This document shows, in pieces, positions 52,594 through 61,651 of a DNA stretch of 64,000 nt. How positions within the stretch are numbered: position 1 is the stretch's first letter; each line of letters starts with the position of its first letter. The stretch comes from UBA1479 sp040216635 (GTDB lineage Bacteria > Pseudomonadota > Alphaproteobacteria > Rhodospirillales > Casp-alpha2), in assembly GCA_040216635.1 (NCBI GenBank), contig JAVJOU010000018.1, forward strand, positions 1 through 64,000, in the 5' to 3' direction. The notes below the pieces were generated by a model. It did not search any database, was not told the origin of the DNA, and saw only the letters and a list, made by a program, of their open reading frames with translations. The position numbers and the translations under genes are program-made.

Positions 52594-52609
52594 CAATATA
52601 ATGATATTG
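52594..52609. repeat. Inverted repeat overlapping the Fur-like box
   Basis: CAATAT-AATG-ATATTG, a perfect 6-bp repeat, shares its right arm with the Fur-like palindrome next to it. Could hold the promoter -10 or a second protein site. Confidence 0.4.
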
Positions 52610-52624
52610 CGACTTATTCGCAAT
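52606..52624. promoter_or_regulatory. Fur-like palindrome before DUF2061 gene
   Basis: ATTGCGA-CTTAT-TCGCAAT, 7-bp arms around a 5-bp centre (19 bp overall), 94 bp before the DUF2061 start. The length, TTGCGA/TCGCAA arms and AT-rich surroundings resemble Fur/iron-responsive boxes in proteobacteria. Confidence 0.45.
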
Positions 52625-52702
52625 TTAATATTAGATGAATTGTTTCGATCTATGTGATCGGAGAAACCGTTCAGGCGGTCGGGCGGGATATCACCGGGCA
52701 TG

Positions 52703-52733
52703 AAAAAGGCGGGGCTCAATGGGCCCCGCCTTT
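52703..52733 (-). terminator. Rho-independent terminator after the AsmA-like gene
   Basis: AAAGGCGGGGC (52705-52715) pairs perfectly with GCCCCGCCTTT (52723-52733) across a 7-nt loop, with a further A run on the left (T-run on the minus strand), about 25 bp after the stop. Confidence 0.88.
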
Positions 52734-52757
52734 CCATGGAACGTATTGTCGGAAAGT

Positions 52758-53591
52758 CTATTTTCCGAAGATGCCCTTCAGTTTCTCACCGGCGCCTTCC
52801 ATGGCCTTGCCGGCCCCTTCGGAAACACCCTTCACGGCGTCGCCGGCCCCTTCGGTGGCGCCCTTCATGGCATCGGTCGCCCCCTTGACGGCACCTTCCA
52901 TCATCTTGGCGGCATTGCCGATCAGCTTTTCCGGGTTGATGGACATGATGCCCGCCGTCAGCTTGTCGATCACGGCCTTGGTCACGGCCGCCGGGCTGGA
53001 GCCGCCGGAATCCTTGCCGATATCCGTCAGCGTGATGTCGGGAAGCGATGCATCCAGCGATTTGTCGCCCAGGATGCCGGCGTTCAACTTCACCTTGCCG
53101 CCGGTGATGGTCAGCCGTTCGATCACCAGCTTCTGTTCCTCGCCGGAGGGCGTGTCCTTTTTCGCCTCGCCGCTGCCCGAGCCGCCGAACTTCTTGGCGT
53201 AGGAATCGACATTGGCCTTGATGGCATCAACATTCGATGTGTTGCCTGCCTTTTCATAAGTTACGATCGGGCTGGTGATGGCGATGGACTTGATGATGAT
53301 CGGGTTCTTGCCGATCGAATCCTTGTCGATCTGCAGGGAAATCGAGCCCAATTCGAACGCGCTGGGGGATTTGAAACCCTTCGGGTTGCCGACGATCAGG
53401 CCGCTCATGCCGCCCGTGCCCTGAAACATGTCCAGATCGACGGAATTCAGGGTCACTTTGGCCTGGGTGGCGTCGCTGCCGATGGTTTCGACGGCGGATT
53501 TGATCAGGTCGCCGGCAAAGACGAACAAGTAAATGCCGACGGCGACGATCACGGCGATCACCCCGCCAAGGATGTAAACGATCTTATTCAT
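52758..53591 (-). CDS. AsmA-like membrane-anchored protein with amphipathic repeat tail
   Basis: 277 residues. One N-terminal membrane anchor (YILGGVIAVIVAVGIYLFV), then a beta-rich region resembling part of an AsmA/DUF748 domain (VTLNSVDLDMFQGTGGMSGL, ISLQIDKDSIGKNPIIIKSI). Proteins of this class help lipid traffic between membranes. The last ~50 residues carry degenerate Gly/Ala/Lys repeats (AMKGATEGAGDAVKGVSEGA), like LEA-type or amphipathic-helix tails. AAAGGAAAG precedes the ATG. Single-gene transcript ending in a strong terminator. Confidence 0.72.
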   Translation of the reverse strand: MNKIVYILGGVIAVIVAVGIYLFVFAGDLIKSAVETIGSDATQAKVTLNSVDLDMFQGTGGMSGLIVGNPKGFKSPSAFELGSISLQIDKDSIGKNPIIIKSIAITSPIVTYEKAGNTSNVDAIKANVDSYAKKFGGSGSGEAKKDTPSGEEQKLVIERLTITGGKVKLNAGILGDKSLDASLPDITLTDIGKDSGGSSPAAVTKAVIDKLTAGIMSINPEKLIGNAAKMMEGAVKGATDAMKGATEGAGDAVKGVSEGAGKAMEGAGEKLKGIFGK

Positions 53592-53756
53592 AACGAGCTT
53601 TCCTTTAATTTTGCCAAGCGCTTAACGCGACAGCAGCGGTGATGCACGACCGCTGCGTCCTCCTCCATATCCATGAGAATTATCTTAGACAGAAGGGGGC
53701 TGGGGGGTCCAAACTTTATACAAACCGAGTGCGTTAAATTCCGATGGCGTCGCGTG

Positions 53757-54881
53757 TTAGGTCAGCGCGCCACGGGCCGTGACCTGCCACAGGGCTTCGA
53801 CCCGTCCGTTGCGCACGCCGACGTACCAGTCATAAAGGTTCACGGTCGGATCGCAGTGTCCGGGGATAAGTCTGACCTTGTCGCCTAGTTTCAACGCCTG
53901 ACGCGTGTCGCTCAGATCAAGCCGTCCATGTTCATCCGACGGCTTGGAATAGGTGACTTCTTCAAGCTCGTGGACGGTGGGGAAGCCCTGATCATTGCCC
54001 AACGCCTTATGTCCCGCATCGACGACGCAGAAATCGTCGCCGGTTTTCGACATCACGGTCGCCAGCACGAACAGGGCATTTTCGAATTCGTGGAACAGCT
54101 GGCCGTCGGCCATGCGGTTCTGGCCGTAATCGGCATCCATGAAGACGTAGGACCCGCACTGCAATTCGTTCCAGACCTTGGACTTGGTGTGGAATTCGTA
54201 GGTGCCGGTTCCGGCACCGCCGACGGTTTCACATTCCAGGCCGGCTTCGGCCAATTTTTCGACGGTCTGCTTGGTCAGAACCTGGGCGGCATTGATCGCC
54301 ATTTTGCGCTCGGCGAAATCGCGGATGTGCTGGGCAGAACCCTGATAGGCCTGCAGACCCGCGAACCGCAGATTGCGGGCACGGTCGATTTCCTTGGCCA
54401 GCGTCAGAGCCGTGTCGCCCGGCTGCACACCGCAGCGCCCGGCGCCGACATCGATTTCCACCAGTACATCCATGATCACGCCGACCTGACCGGCCGCCGC
54501 GTTGAGGTCCGCCACATTGTCCGCATCATCCGCGCAGACCGCGACCTTGGCATGGCGGGCCAGGGCGGATAGGCGGTTCAATTTGTGGCGGCCGACCACC
54601 TGGTTGGAAATCAGCACGTCATTGATGCCAGACTGCACCAGGGCTTCGGCTTCCGATACTTTCTGGCAGCACACGCCGACCGCACCCAATTCCATCTGCA
54701 GGCGCGCGATATGCGCCGACTTATGGGTTTTGGAATGGGGACGCAGGCGCACGCCCGCATCCTTGGCGAAGTCGGCCATTTTCTGAAGATTGCGTTCGAA
54801 GGCGTCGAGGTCGATCAACAGTGCGGGGGTATCGACATCCTCCGCCGCATCACCGATGCGTGCGGGCGCGGGCTGGGGCAT
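53757..54881 (-). CDS. DSD1-family PLP-dependent enzyme (D-threonine / 3-hydroxy-D-aspartate aldolase type)
   Basis: 374 residues of the alanine-racemase-like fold III family. PLP-binding Lys51 is in RPHSKTHKSAHIA, and the C-terminal zinc-binding signature is PGHCDPTVNLYD. These aldolases cleave D-threonine or 3-hydroxy-D-aspartate to glycine plus an aldehyde; in some alphaproteobacteria the enzyme (BhcC) is part of glycolate assimilation, but no other bhc gene is here. AGGAGGAG precedes ATG 54881; a longer frame to 55562 overlaps chrA and is rejected. Confidence 0.88.
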   Translation of the reverse strand: MPQPAPARIGDAAEDVDTPALLIDLDAFERNLQKMADFAKDAGVRLRPHSKTHKSAHIARLQMELGAVGVCCQKVSEAEALVQSGINDVLISNQVVGRHKLNRLSALARHAKVAVCADDADNVADLNAAAGQVGVIMDVLVEIDVGAGRCGVQPGDTALTLAKEIDRARNLRFAGLQAYQGSAQHIRDFAERKMAINAAQVLTKQTVEKLAEAGLECETVGGAGTGTYEFHTKSKVWNELQCGSYVFMDADYGQNRMADGQLFHEFENALFVLATVMSKTGDDFCVVDAGHKALGNDQGFPTVHELEEVTYSKPSDEHGRLDLSDTRQALKLGDKVRLIPGHCDPTVNLYDWYVGVRNGRVEALWQVTARGALT

Positions 54882-54967
54882 TTTTCTCCTCCTGATCTTC
54901 CGAATGGAAGGCTGCGCCTTTGATAGCGCCTGATGCCCGCGCGGGCAACGACGTTCAGACCGGTTGT

Positions 54968-56293
54968 TTAAACGACGCCCAGCGCCCCCAATACGGCCCC
55001 GATCCCGACCAGGGCTGGTATGGGAACCCGACCCGACAACAACAAGGCCAGCGCGCCTAAGGCGATGGCGGCGGATGCCCATTCGATGCCGCCCGCTTTG
55101 GTGATCAATACGGACTGACCCAGGAACACCGCCAGATTGAAGATCACGCCGACGACGGCCGTGGTGATGCCGGAAAGGGCCCGCCGGGCGCGTTCGTTCG
55201 ATTGCAGCGCGTCCACATAGGGTGCACCCGCGATGATGAACAGGAACGACGGAAGAAAGGTGACATAGGTCGTCAACGAAGCTGCAAGCAAAGCCGCCGC
55301 CAATTGCGACAGGCCCGATGCCCCGTTGCCGTTCCAGCCCGCGAAGAAGCCGACATAGGTGTTGACCAGAACCAGCGGTCCGGGCGTGCTTTCGGCCAAT
55401 GCCAGCCCGTTCAGCATATCCCCGGGGGCGATCCAGCCGTGGGTGTTGACGGCGGCCTCGGTGATATAGGGCAGCACTGCATAGGCGCCGCCGAAGGTCA
55501 CGAACGCGGCCGTGGTGAACAACCGGGCGACGCTGAGGAAAGGATCGGGGCCGGCCAACCACAGCAGGCCCGCGACCGGCACGGCCAACAGAACGATGAA
55601 GACCAGGGTGATGAGCATCAACCGGGTCCAGGGATTGCCCTTGGGGCTGTCCATGTGGCGGTTCGTCGATTGTTCACCGTCGGTCCCATGACCATGTCCG
55701 CCGCCCTTGCCGAGCGCGGGGATCAGGGCCCCCAGTATGCCCGCCGCCAGGATGATCAGCGGGAAGGGAATATGGGCGAAATACAGGGCCGCGAATGCCG
55801 CCGCCGCCAATATGATGGCCGGGGCGGAATTGCAGGTTTTCCTGCCGATGCGCCACACGGCGAACACGATGATCCCAATCACGGCCGGTTTGATGCCGTT
55901 GAAGATTTTGATGACCCAGCTGTTGTCGCCATGGGCGGCGGCGATCCAGGCCAGGGCCATCATGATGATGGCCCCCGGCAGGAAGAACAGCGTGCCGGCG
56001 GTGATCGCCCCCCAGATGCCATGCAGCCGCCAGCCGATATAGGCGGCCAGCTGCTGGGCCTCGGGCCCCGGCAGCAGCATGGAATAGTTCAGGCCGCGCA
56101 GGAATGCCTGCTGATCGATCCATCGTTTCTTATCGACGCAATCGGTTTGCATGATGGAAATCTGGCCGGCCGGGCCGCCGAAGGAAATGAACCCCAGGTA
56201 CAGCCAATAGCGTGCGGCTTCGGCGAAGCCGATGGCGGGCGATGAGGGTGTGGTTTCGGTGGAAGAGGTTTCACCGGCGGTTTTTACGTCCAT
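54968..56293 (-). CDS. chrA: Chromate efflux transporter ChrA
   Basis: 441 residues made of two homologous halves, the long-chain CHR type. Each half has the family motif: FISFGGPAGQISIM early in the first and TFGGAYAVLPYI in the second, and each half has about six membrane helices. Exports chromate using the proton-motive force; such genes may act on sulfate-like anions when no ChrB is near, as here. ATG 56293 follows GGGAG. Confidence 0.93.
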   Translation of the reverse strand: MDVKTAGETSSTETTPSSPAIGFAEAARYWLYLGFISFGGPAGQISIMQTDCVDKKRWIDQQAFLRGLNYSMLLPGPEAQQLAAYIGWRLHGIWGAITAGTLFFLPGAIIMMALAWIAAAHGDNSWVIKIFNGIKPAVIGIIVFAVWRIGRKTCNSAPAIILAAAAFAALYFAHIPFPLIILAAGILGALIPALGKGGGHGHGTDGEQSTNRHMDSPKGNPWTRLMLITLVFIVLLAVPVAGLLWLAGPDPFLSVARLFTTAAFVTFGGAYAVLPYITEAAVNTHGWIAPGDMLNGLALAESTPGPLVLVNTYVGFFAGWNGNGASGLSQLAAALLAASLTTYVTFLPSFLFIIAGAPYVDALQSNERARRALSGITTAVVGVIFNLAVFLGQSVLITKAGGIEWASAAIALGALALLLSGRVPIPALVGIGAVLGALGVV

Positions 56294-56452
56294 GACACTC
56301 CCTTTCGTCAAGCAACTACCCGGAACCGCTGGGCGCCGGGTCGGGCTTGCGTCAGGGCAGAGCTTGGACGGGAAATCCGCCTGATGGTCCCGGGCGTCTG
56401 CCGTATGCCCGGATTGCTGAATTTTAGTCCGCCGCCACGCGGCGTGCCATAT

Positions 56453-57241
56453 CTATTTGCTGACCTTGGGCGGCTGCGGCCGGGTGAACACCCAGGTCTT
56501 GTCGTCGCTCTGTTCTGCCTGAAAGCGGTACCCGCCGTCTGTGAATTTTTTAAGACCGTCCGCCGTTTCGATGCGTTTGGTGATCATGAACCGCGCCATC
56601 ATGCCGCGCGCCTGTTTGGCGAACAGACCGATCACGCGGGCCTGGCCCTGGTTGACTTCCTTGAATACCGGCGTGATGACGGGAGCCTTCAGGGACTTCG
56701 CGTCAATGGCCTTGAAATATTCGTTGGACGCCAAGTTCACGACGGTCGGATCCTTGTGATCGGCGACGGCCTGATCGACGGCCTTGGCAAGTTTGCCGTT
56801 CCAGAATTCGTACAGGTTTTCCCCGCCGGGATTCTTGAACTTCAATCCCATTTCCAGCCGGTAGGGCTGGATCAGGTCCAACGGGCGCAGCACGCCGTAA
56901 AGGCCCGACAGAATGCGCAGATGGTCCTGGGCATATTCCAGGTCGTCTTTCGATAATTCGCGCGCCCGCAGGCCGACATAAGTGTCGCCGTTGAACACCA
57001 TGGCCGCCTGCTTGGCATTGTTCAGATCGAACGGCGGCTTGAATTCCTTGAAGCGCTGATAGTTTTGATCGGCGAGTTTTTCGCTGATGCCCATCAGATT
57101 ACGCAGGTCCTGGCGCGATAATTTGCGTGCGGCCCCGACCAGTTTTTTCGATTGGGGCAGGAAATCGGGCTGGGTATGGGTGTCCAGCGTCGGATCAGAT
57201 TCGAAGTCCAATTTCTTGGCGGGGGAGATCAGGGCCAGCAT
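56453..57241 (-). CDS. yaaA: Peroxide stress protein YaaA
   Basis: 262 residues of the YaaA (DUF328) family: begins LALISPAKKLDFES, with GISEKLADQNYQRFKEFKPP and YGVLRPLDLIQPYRLEMG. In E. coli YaaA lowers free iron under peroxide stress and binds DNA. ATG 57241 matches the family start. Divergent from the ArsC-like gene across 133 bp. Confidence 0.93.
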   Translation of the reverse strand: MLALISPAKKLDFESDPTLDTHTQPDFLPQSKKLVGAARKLSRQDLRNLMGISEKLADQNYQRFKEFKPPFDLNNAKQAAMVFNGDTYVGLRARELSKDDLEYAQDHLRILSGLYGVLRPLDLIQPYRLEMGLKFKNPGGENLYEFWNGKLAKAVDQAVADHKDPTVVNLASNEYFKAIDAKSLKAPVITPVFKEVNQGQARVIGLFAKQARGMMARFMITKRIETADGLKKFTDGGYRFQAEQSDDKTWVFTRPQPPKVSK

Positions 57242-57374
57242 GTTGGGGTGCCTCTGCTCTGTGAAACATTCCGGGCGACGTGCCGCCGGCGGGCGGCTTG
57301 GCAAAAATCAATGCCGATGACATATAGGGGCTAGAACCCGTATCGTAAACGGCGAACAGGAAATGGGAGAGGAC

Positions 57375-57734
57375 ATGCTGACCGTCTGGGGCTTGAAGAC
57401 CTGTGATACCTGCAAGAAAGCGCTGAAATGGCTTGCGGACGAGGGCATCGCATTTGAATCCAAGGATGTCCGCGCCGATGGCGTGCCGGCCGCTGATCTG
57501 GCGCGCTGGGTCGATGCCGCCGGATGGGAAACGCTGGTCAATAAATCGTCGACCACTTGGCGAAACCTTGATGAGGCCGACAAAAACGGTCTCGACGCGG
57601 ACAAGGCGAAAGCCCTGTTGGGCGAGCACCCCACGCTGATCAAAAGGCCCGTGTTCATTGCCGGGGACGCGGTGATCGTCGGTTTCCGCGATGCTCAAAA
57701 ACAAGCGGTACAGCAACAGGCCGCACAGGCTTGA
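57375..57734 (+). CDS. ArsC/Spx-family thioredoxin-fold protein
   Basis: 119 residues. Begins LTVWGLKTCDTCKKALKWL with the redox CxxC, and ends KRPVFIAGDAVIVGF, the usual Spx/ArsC-like domain. Arsenate reductases have a shorter CX5R signature, and an Arg in that place is not clear, so arsenate reduction is unlikely; small YffB-like proteins of this type use glutathione. GGGAGA lies 4 nt before ATG 57375. The next gene, an MFS transporter, follows by 18 bp. Confidence 0.82.
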   Translation: MLTVWGLKTCDTCKKALKWLADEGIAFESKDVRADGVPAADLARWVDAAGWETLVNKSSTTWRNLDEADKNGLDADKAKALLGEHPTLIKRPVFIAGDAVIVGFRDAQKQAVQQQAAQA

Positions 57735-57752
57735 CCAGGGACGGAGCCGGGC

Positions 57753-59318
57753 ATGTCCATCGCTGAGCGCCTGGCGCCCTCCGATACCCTCAACGAGGTC
57801 GAGGTCGAAACCGGCCTGAAATGGCTGTTGCGTAACGGCATTTGGTCCCAGGGGATGGAGACGCTGGCGCTTGGCCCCATCCTGGTCGCTTATGCCCTGT
57901 ATCTTGACGCATCGAACCTTGCCATCGGGCTGCTTGCCGCTCTGCCCAATCTGGGACAGTTGGCCTTGCTGCCCGCCGTGCAGGTGGTCGAGAAAGTCCG
58001 CCGCCGGCGGTTCCTGGCCGTCATCTTCGGTGCGGCGAGCCGGCCCATGCTGCTGGTCATGGCGGCGGCGGTCTTCATGCCGTCGAAAGAGGCCGGACTG
58101 GCCCTGCTGCTGGTCGGATTGACCTTGCGCTATACATTGGGGGCGTTCGTCGGCTGTTCATTCAATTCCTGGATCCGCGACCTGGTACCCGAACACCGCA
58201 TGGGATCATTTTTCGCCAACCGGCTGATGTGGATGACCGGAATGGGTATGGCGGTCAGCCTTGCCGCCGGTGTCTTCGTCGATGAATGGGCGCGGCTGCT
58301 GCCGGATTGGAAGGCCCATGGCTATTCGGTTTTGTTGGGGTTGGCTTTTGTTTGTGGATGCGTCAGCGTGTACTGCATGGTTCGAATTCCAGAGCCCGCC
58401 ATGCCGCCGGCGGAACGACATCTGCCCTTGCCGGAGCGCTTGGCACAACCGCTCAAGGACGTGAATTTCCGCAACCTCATCATTTTTTTGGGTTCGTGGA
58501 ATTTCGCGATCAATCTGGCGGCGCCGTTTTTCACGGTCTACCTCTACAAGCGCCTGGGGCTCAGCGTCACCATGGTCACGGTTCTGCTGATCGTCAGCCA
58601 GGCGGCCAATTTCGCGATGATGAAGACATGGGGGCGGATCGCCGACCGGTTTTCCAACAAAGGTGTGCTGACCGTCGCGGCGCCCCTGTTCGTGCTGTCG
58701 ATCTTTCTTTGGACCTTCACGACCCTGCCGGAAAAACACGTACTGACCGTCCCGCTTCTGATCGTCATCCATATCCTGACGGGCGTATCGACGGCCGGGG
58801 TTACCCTGGCATCGGGCAATATCGGGTTGAAGTTGGCTCCCCGCGGCGGGGCGGCGGCCTATCTTTCCGTATCGTCGCTGGTGACGGCGGTTTGCGCGGG
58901 CGTCGCCCCCGTATTCGGCGGCCTGTTCGCCGACTGGTTCATGGACCGGGAACTGACCTTGATCCTGCGCTGGACAGAGCCGGAAACCCGTCATGTGTTC
59001 CAGGCCATCAACCTGCGCCATTGGGATTTCTTCTTCGGCCTGGCGGCGATTTTGGGTTTCCTCTCGCTCAACCGGTTGCGCCAGGTTAAGGAAGTCGGTG
59101 AGGTCGAGGAGGATATCGTTCTTGAGGAACTGATGGCTTCCGCCCGCCAAGGGATGCGCAACCTGACGTCCGTTGCGGGGTTGCGTGCGGCGGCGACCTA
59201 CCCCATGGAACTGTTGTTCCGAAACGTCGGTGCCCGCCGCCGCCGCAAGGACGACCCGCCCGACAGTCCGCCATCACCACCTGCCACGTCTTCTCCCACC
59301 GACGGACCCACCCCCTGA
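57753..59318 (+). CDS. MFS transporter
   Basis: 521 residues with 12 hydrophobic segments and an MFS fold; a long polar C-terminus follows the last helix (residues ~455-521, proline-rich end SPPSPPATSSPTDGPTP). Helix-loop landmarks are VVEKVRRRRFLAVIFGA and RIADRFSNKGVL. Substrate unknown. Probably an operon of ArsC-like, MFS and TSUP genes. Confidence 0.85.
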   Translation: MSIAERLAPSDTLNEVEVETGLKWLLRNGIWSQGMETLALGPILVAYALYLDASNLAIGLLAALPNLGQLALLPAVQVVEKVRRRRFLAVIFGAASRPMLLVMAAAVFMPSKEAGLALLLVGLTLRYTLGAFVGCSFNSWIRDLVPEHRMGSFFANRLMWMTGMGMAVSLAAGVFVDEWARLLPDWKAHGYSVLLGLAFVCGCVSVYCMVRIPEPAMPPAERHLPLPERLAQPLKDVNFRNLIIFLGSWNFAINLAAPFFTVYLYKRLGLSVTMVTVLLIVSQAANFAMMKTWGRIADRFSNKGVLTVAAPLFVLSIFLWTFTTLPEKHVLTVPLLIVIHILTGVSTAGVTLASGNIGLKLAPRGGAAAYLSVSSLVTAVCAGVAPVFGGLFADWFMDRELTLILRWTEPETRHVFQAINLRHWDFFFGLAAILGFLSLNRLRQVKEVGEVEEDIVLEELMASARQGMRNLTSVAGLRAAATYPMELLFRNVGARRRRKDDPPDSPPSPPATSSPTDGPTP

Positions 59319-59319
59319 T

Positions 59320-60078
59320 ATGATCCAAGATCCTCTGTTCTATTTTCTGGCGGTACCGGCCGTCCTGATCGCCGGTATCTCCAAGGGCGGCTTCGGGTCG
59401 GGATTGGCGCTGGTTGCCGTGCCGATGATGGCCTTGATCGTGCCCGTACCGGTTGCCGCCGCGATCATGCTGCCGGTGCTGATGTCCATCGACTTCATCA
59501 ACATCTGGGTCTACCGCAAGGATTTCAGCGTCGGTGACCTGAAGTTCATGCTGCCGGGGGCGGCGGTGGGAACCCTGATCGGCTGGGCCGGGTTCCAGTT
59601 CATGACCGAAGACGGCGCGCGCCTGATGGTCGGCCTGATCGCCATCGTTTTTACCTTGGATCATTGGCTGCCGCTGCGGCCCAAGGCCAACGGCGACCGT
59701 CCGCCCGGATGGCGGGGCGTGTTCTGGGGGGCGTGCGGCGGGTTCACCAGTTTCTTCGCCCATGCCGGATCGCCCCCGGTGCAGGTTTATCTGCTGCCCC
59801 GGGGACTGTCCAAGCGGGCCTATGTGGGCACCTTCGCCGTGTTCTTCTGGGCCGTGAATTTGATGAAGGCGCCGGCCTATTGGGAATTGGGGCAGTTCAC
59901 GCAAGAAGTTTTGCTGACGTCGTTGGTTCTGGTGCCCCTGGTGCCGATCGGCATCCGCATCGGGCTTTGGGGGCAAAGCCGATTGTCGGACGGCGTGTTT
60001 TTCGGCGTCTGTTACGTGTTCCTGTTCTTGACCGGCATCAAGCTGACCTGGGACGGGCTTTCCGGCATGTTGGGCTAG
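59320..60078 (+). CDS. TSUP (TauE/SafE) family permease
   Basis: 252 residues with seven to eight hydrophobic segments in two repeats, typical of TSUP proteins: LIAGISKGGFGSGLALVAVP in the first half and GGFTSFFAHAGSPPVQVYLLP in the second. These carry sulfite, sulfonate or organic anions. The start is one base after the MFS stop, so translation is coupled. It ends 1 bp from the end of the convergent rhodanese gene, suggesting a common sulfur theme, which is inference. Confidence 0.85.
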   Translation: MIQDPLFYFLAVPAVLIAGISKGGFGSGLALVAVPMMALIVPVPVAAAIMLPVLMSIDFINIWVYRKDFSVGDLKFMLPGAAVGTLIGWAGFQFMTEDGARLMVGLIAIVFTLDHWLPLRPKANGDRPPGWRGVFWGACGGFTSFFAHAGSPPVQVYLLPRGLSKRAYVGTFAVFFWAVNLMKAPAYWELGQFTQEVLLTSLVLVPLVPIGIRIGLWGQSRLSDGVFFGVCYVFLFLTGIKLTWDGLSGMLG

Positions 60079-60079
60079 C

Positions 60080-60415
60080 TTACGGTTTTGGCGCCACGCG
60101 CCCACCCATTGCCTCGAACGCCTCGATCCCGCCGACCAGATAACGGACAGGGTATCCCTTGGATTGCAGGACCGCGGCGGCACCCTGACTGACCTCGTGC
60201 CCATGCACGCAATAGACGACGACGTCCTTGTTCTGCGGCAGATCGGCGGCCCATTCGGCTGCATGCTGGTGGTCCCGCCAGGTCGCGGTGGCGATCATGG
60301 TTTTTGCCGCATCGAAGGCGGGGCGTTTGCGTACGTCGATGATGATCGGGCAGGCGGTGGTGCCGATCAGGCCGTTCAGGTCTTTGGGGGAAATGTTCGG
60401 AAGCGATCCGTCCAT
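60080..60415 (-). CDS. Single-domain rhodanese-like protein
   Basis: 111 residues. The active Cys is in VVVYCVHGHEVSQG, and the fold is shown by IIIDVRKRPAF and AAAVLQSKGYPVRYLVGGIEAF. Transfers sulfane sulfur or acts as a sensor of it; partner unknown. Converges on the TSUP gene, one base apart. Confidence 0.88.
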   Translation of the reverse strand: MDGSLPNISPKDLNGLIGTTACPIIIDVRKRPAFDAAKTMIATATWRDHQHAAEWAADLPQNKDVVVYCVHGHEVSQGAAAVLQSKGYPVRYLVGGIEAFEAMGGRVAPKP

Positions 60416-60597
60416 GGCTCAATCCTCTCATTCAACAGGAGGGCTGAGCAGTGCTTGGGCTGATCGGTGCCTTGGCATGGCCGGGAGACTGCAATACCCC
60501 GGCGCGATGACCGAATGATACGTCGGAGACCGGACGCACACAACAACGGGGGCGGGGTGAAATTCATCACCTCCAGCCTTCGTGCCTTGAGTTTATG

Positions 60598-61419
60598 TCA
60601 CCGAAAATACCGCCCCGGCGACACGCCCAAAGCCTTTTTGAACATAGCGATGAAGGCCGATGGGCTGTCATAACCCAGGTCCAGGGCGGTGGCTGTTACG
60701 GCCTGTCCGGCGGCGAGAAGTTCCAGCGCCTTGAGAAGCCTAGCCTGTTGCCGCCAGGCACCGAACGTCGTGCCCGTTTCCTTGACGAACAGGCGCGCCA
60801 GGGTGCGCGCACTGGCGCCGGCGGTCCTGGCCCAATCCTCCAGACCGTTATCCAGGGACGGGTCGTCGATCAAGGCCTGGGCGATGCGGACAAGACGCGG
60901 ATCTTCCGGCCAGGGCAGGTGCAGGGGGGCCTGGTCGAGAACTTCCAACTGATCCAGAATCACCGCCATGATGCGGGCGGCCGGTCCATCGGTATCGTAT
61001 TCGGCCGGCAGGTCCACGGCGGTCCGGATTAATTCGCGCAGCAGAGGAGAGACGGTGACGACGCTACAGGCACGGGGCAGATTGACGGCCGCATCGGGGC
61101 AGACCCAAAGGCTCCGCATCTTGACCTCGGTCGGGAAATCGACCCGATGGGGCATGCCGCCTGGCACCCAGACCGCGCGTTCCGGCGGGACGACCCAGAC
61201 GCCGTCATCCGTCGTCACGGCCATCACGCCGGAAATGCCGTAAACCAGTTGTGCCCGCGGATGGGAATGCCAGCGCGTCGCCTGTCCGGCCGGGTAATCC
61301 GTTGCCGCGGCAACGACCGGGCGGGGAATTTCCTGCAGCGCCTGGACCCGTTCGACGTTGTCCAAATGAGTCTTTTCGCGGGTCGGTCCGCCCGACTTCG
61401 ATGAAAGGGTGCCGTCCAT
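60598..61419 (-). CDS. AraC-family transcriptional regulator with cupin domain
   Basis: 273 residues. The N-terminal ~150 form a cupin effector domain (RWHSHPRAQLVYGISGVM ... WVPGGMPHRVDF), and the C-terminal ~100 contain two helix-turn-helices of the AraC/XylS type (WARTAGASARTLARLFVKETG and YDSPSAFIAMFKKALG). Targets unknown; the divergent MFS gene is the obvious candidate. The 232-bp gap holds a TTCCCAC/GTGGGAA inverted repeat. Confidence 0.92.
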   Translation of the reverse strand: MDGTLSSKSGGPTREKTHLDNVERVQALQEIPRPVVAAATDYPAGQATRWHSHPRAQLVYGISGVMAVTTDDGVWVVPPERAVWVPGGMPHRVDFPTEVKMRSLWVCPDAAVNLPRACSVVTVSPLLRELIRTAVDLPAEYDTDGPAARIMAVILDQLEVLDQAPLHLPWPEDPRLVRIAQALIDDPSLDNGLEDWARTAGASARTLARLFVKETGTTFGAWRQQARLLKALELLAAGQAVTATALDLGYDSPSAFIAMFKKALGVSPGRYFR

Positions 61420-61524
61420 AAAGACCTCGCGGTGATCTCTTGATTGTCAATTATTCGATATAAAATGACAGAATGCCGAAAGACTGTCGAGCCGGCATGG
61501 CATTACCTTTTGACTGTGACCTTG

Positions 61525-61555
61525 TTCCCACAAGGGGCCCCACAGCCGGTGGGAA
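61525..61555. promoter_or_regulatory. Inverted repeat in the AraC/MFS gap
   Basis: TTCCCAC (61525-61531) and GTGGGAA (61549-61555) are perfect complements 17 bp apart, with GGGGCCCC inside. Possible AraC binding site or hairpin in the divergent promoter region. Confidence 0.35.
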
Positions 61556-61651
61556 TGGGGTCACTTTTTGTTCAAGCCCAGGAAGGGCAGAACTCACTTT
61601 CCCAGTACCGACATCCCCATAATAAACATCCAAGGCTGAACCGAGACTGAT

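Noticed and set aside
54882..55562. N-terminal extension of the DSD1-family frame
   Set aside because: It is an alternative frame of chrA; the true start at 54881 has AGGAGGAG upstream.
57375..57734. Arsenate reductase as a firm label
   Set aside because: Only the thioredoxin fold and a CxxC are visible and no ars gene is nearby.
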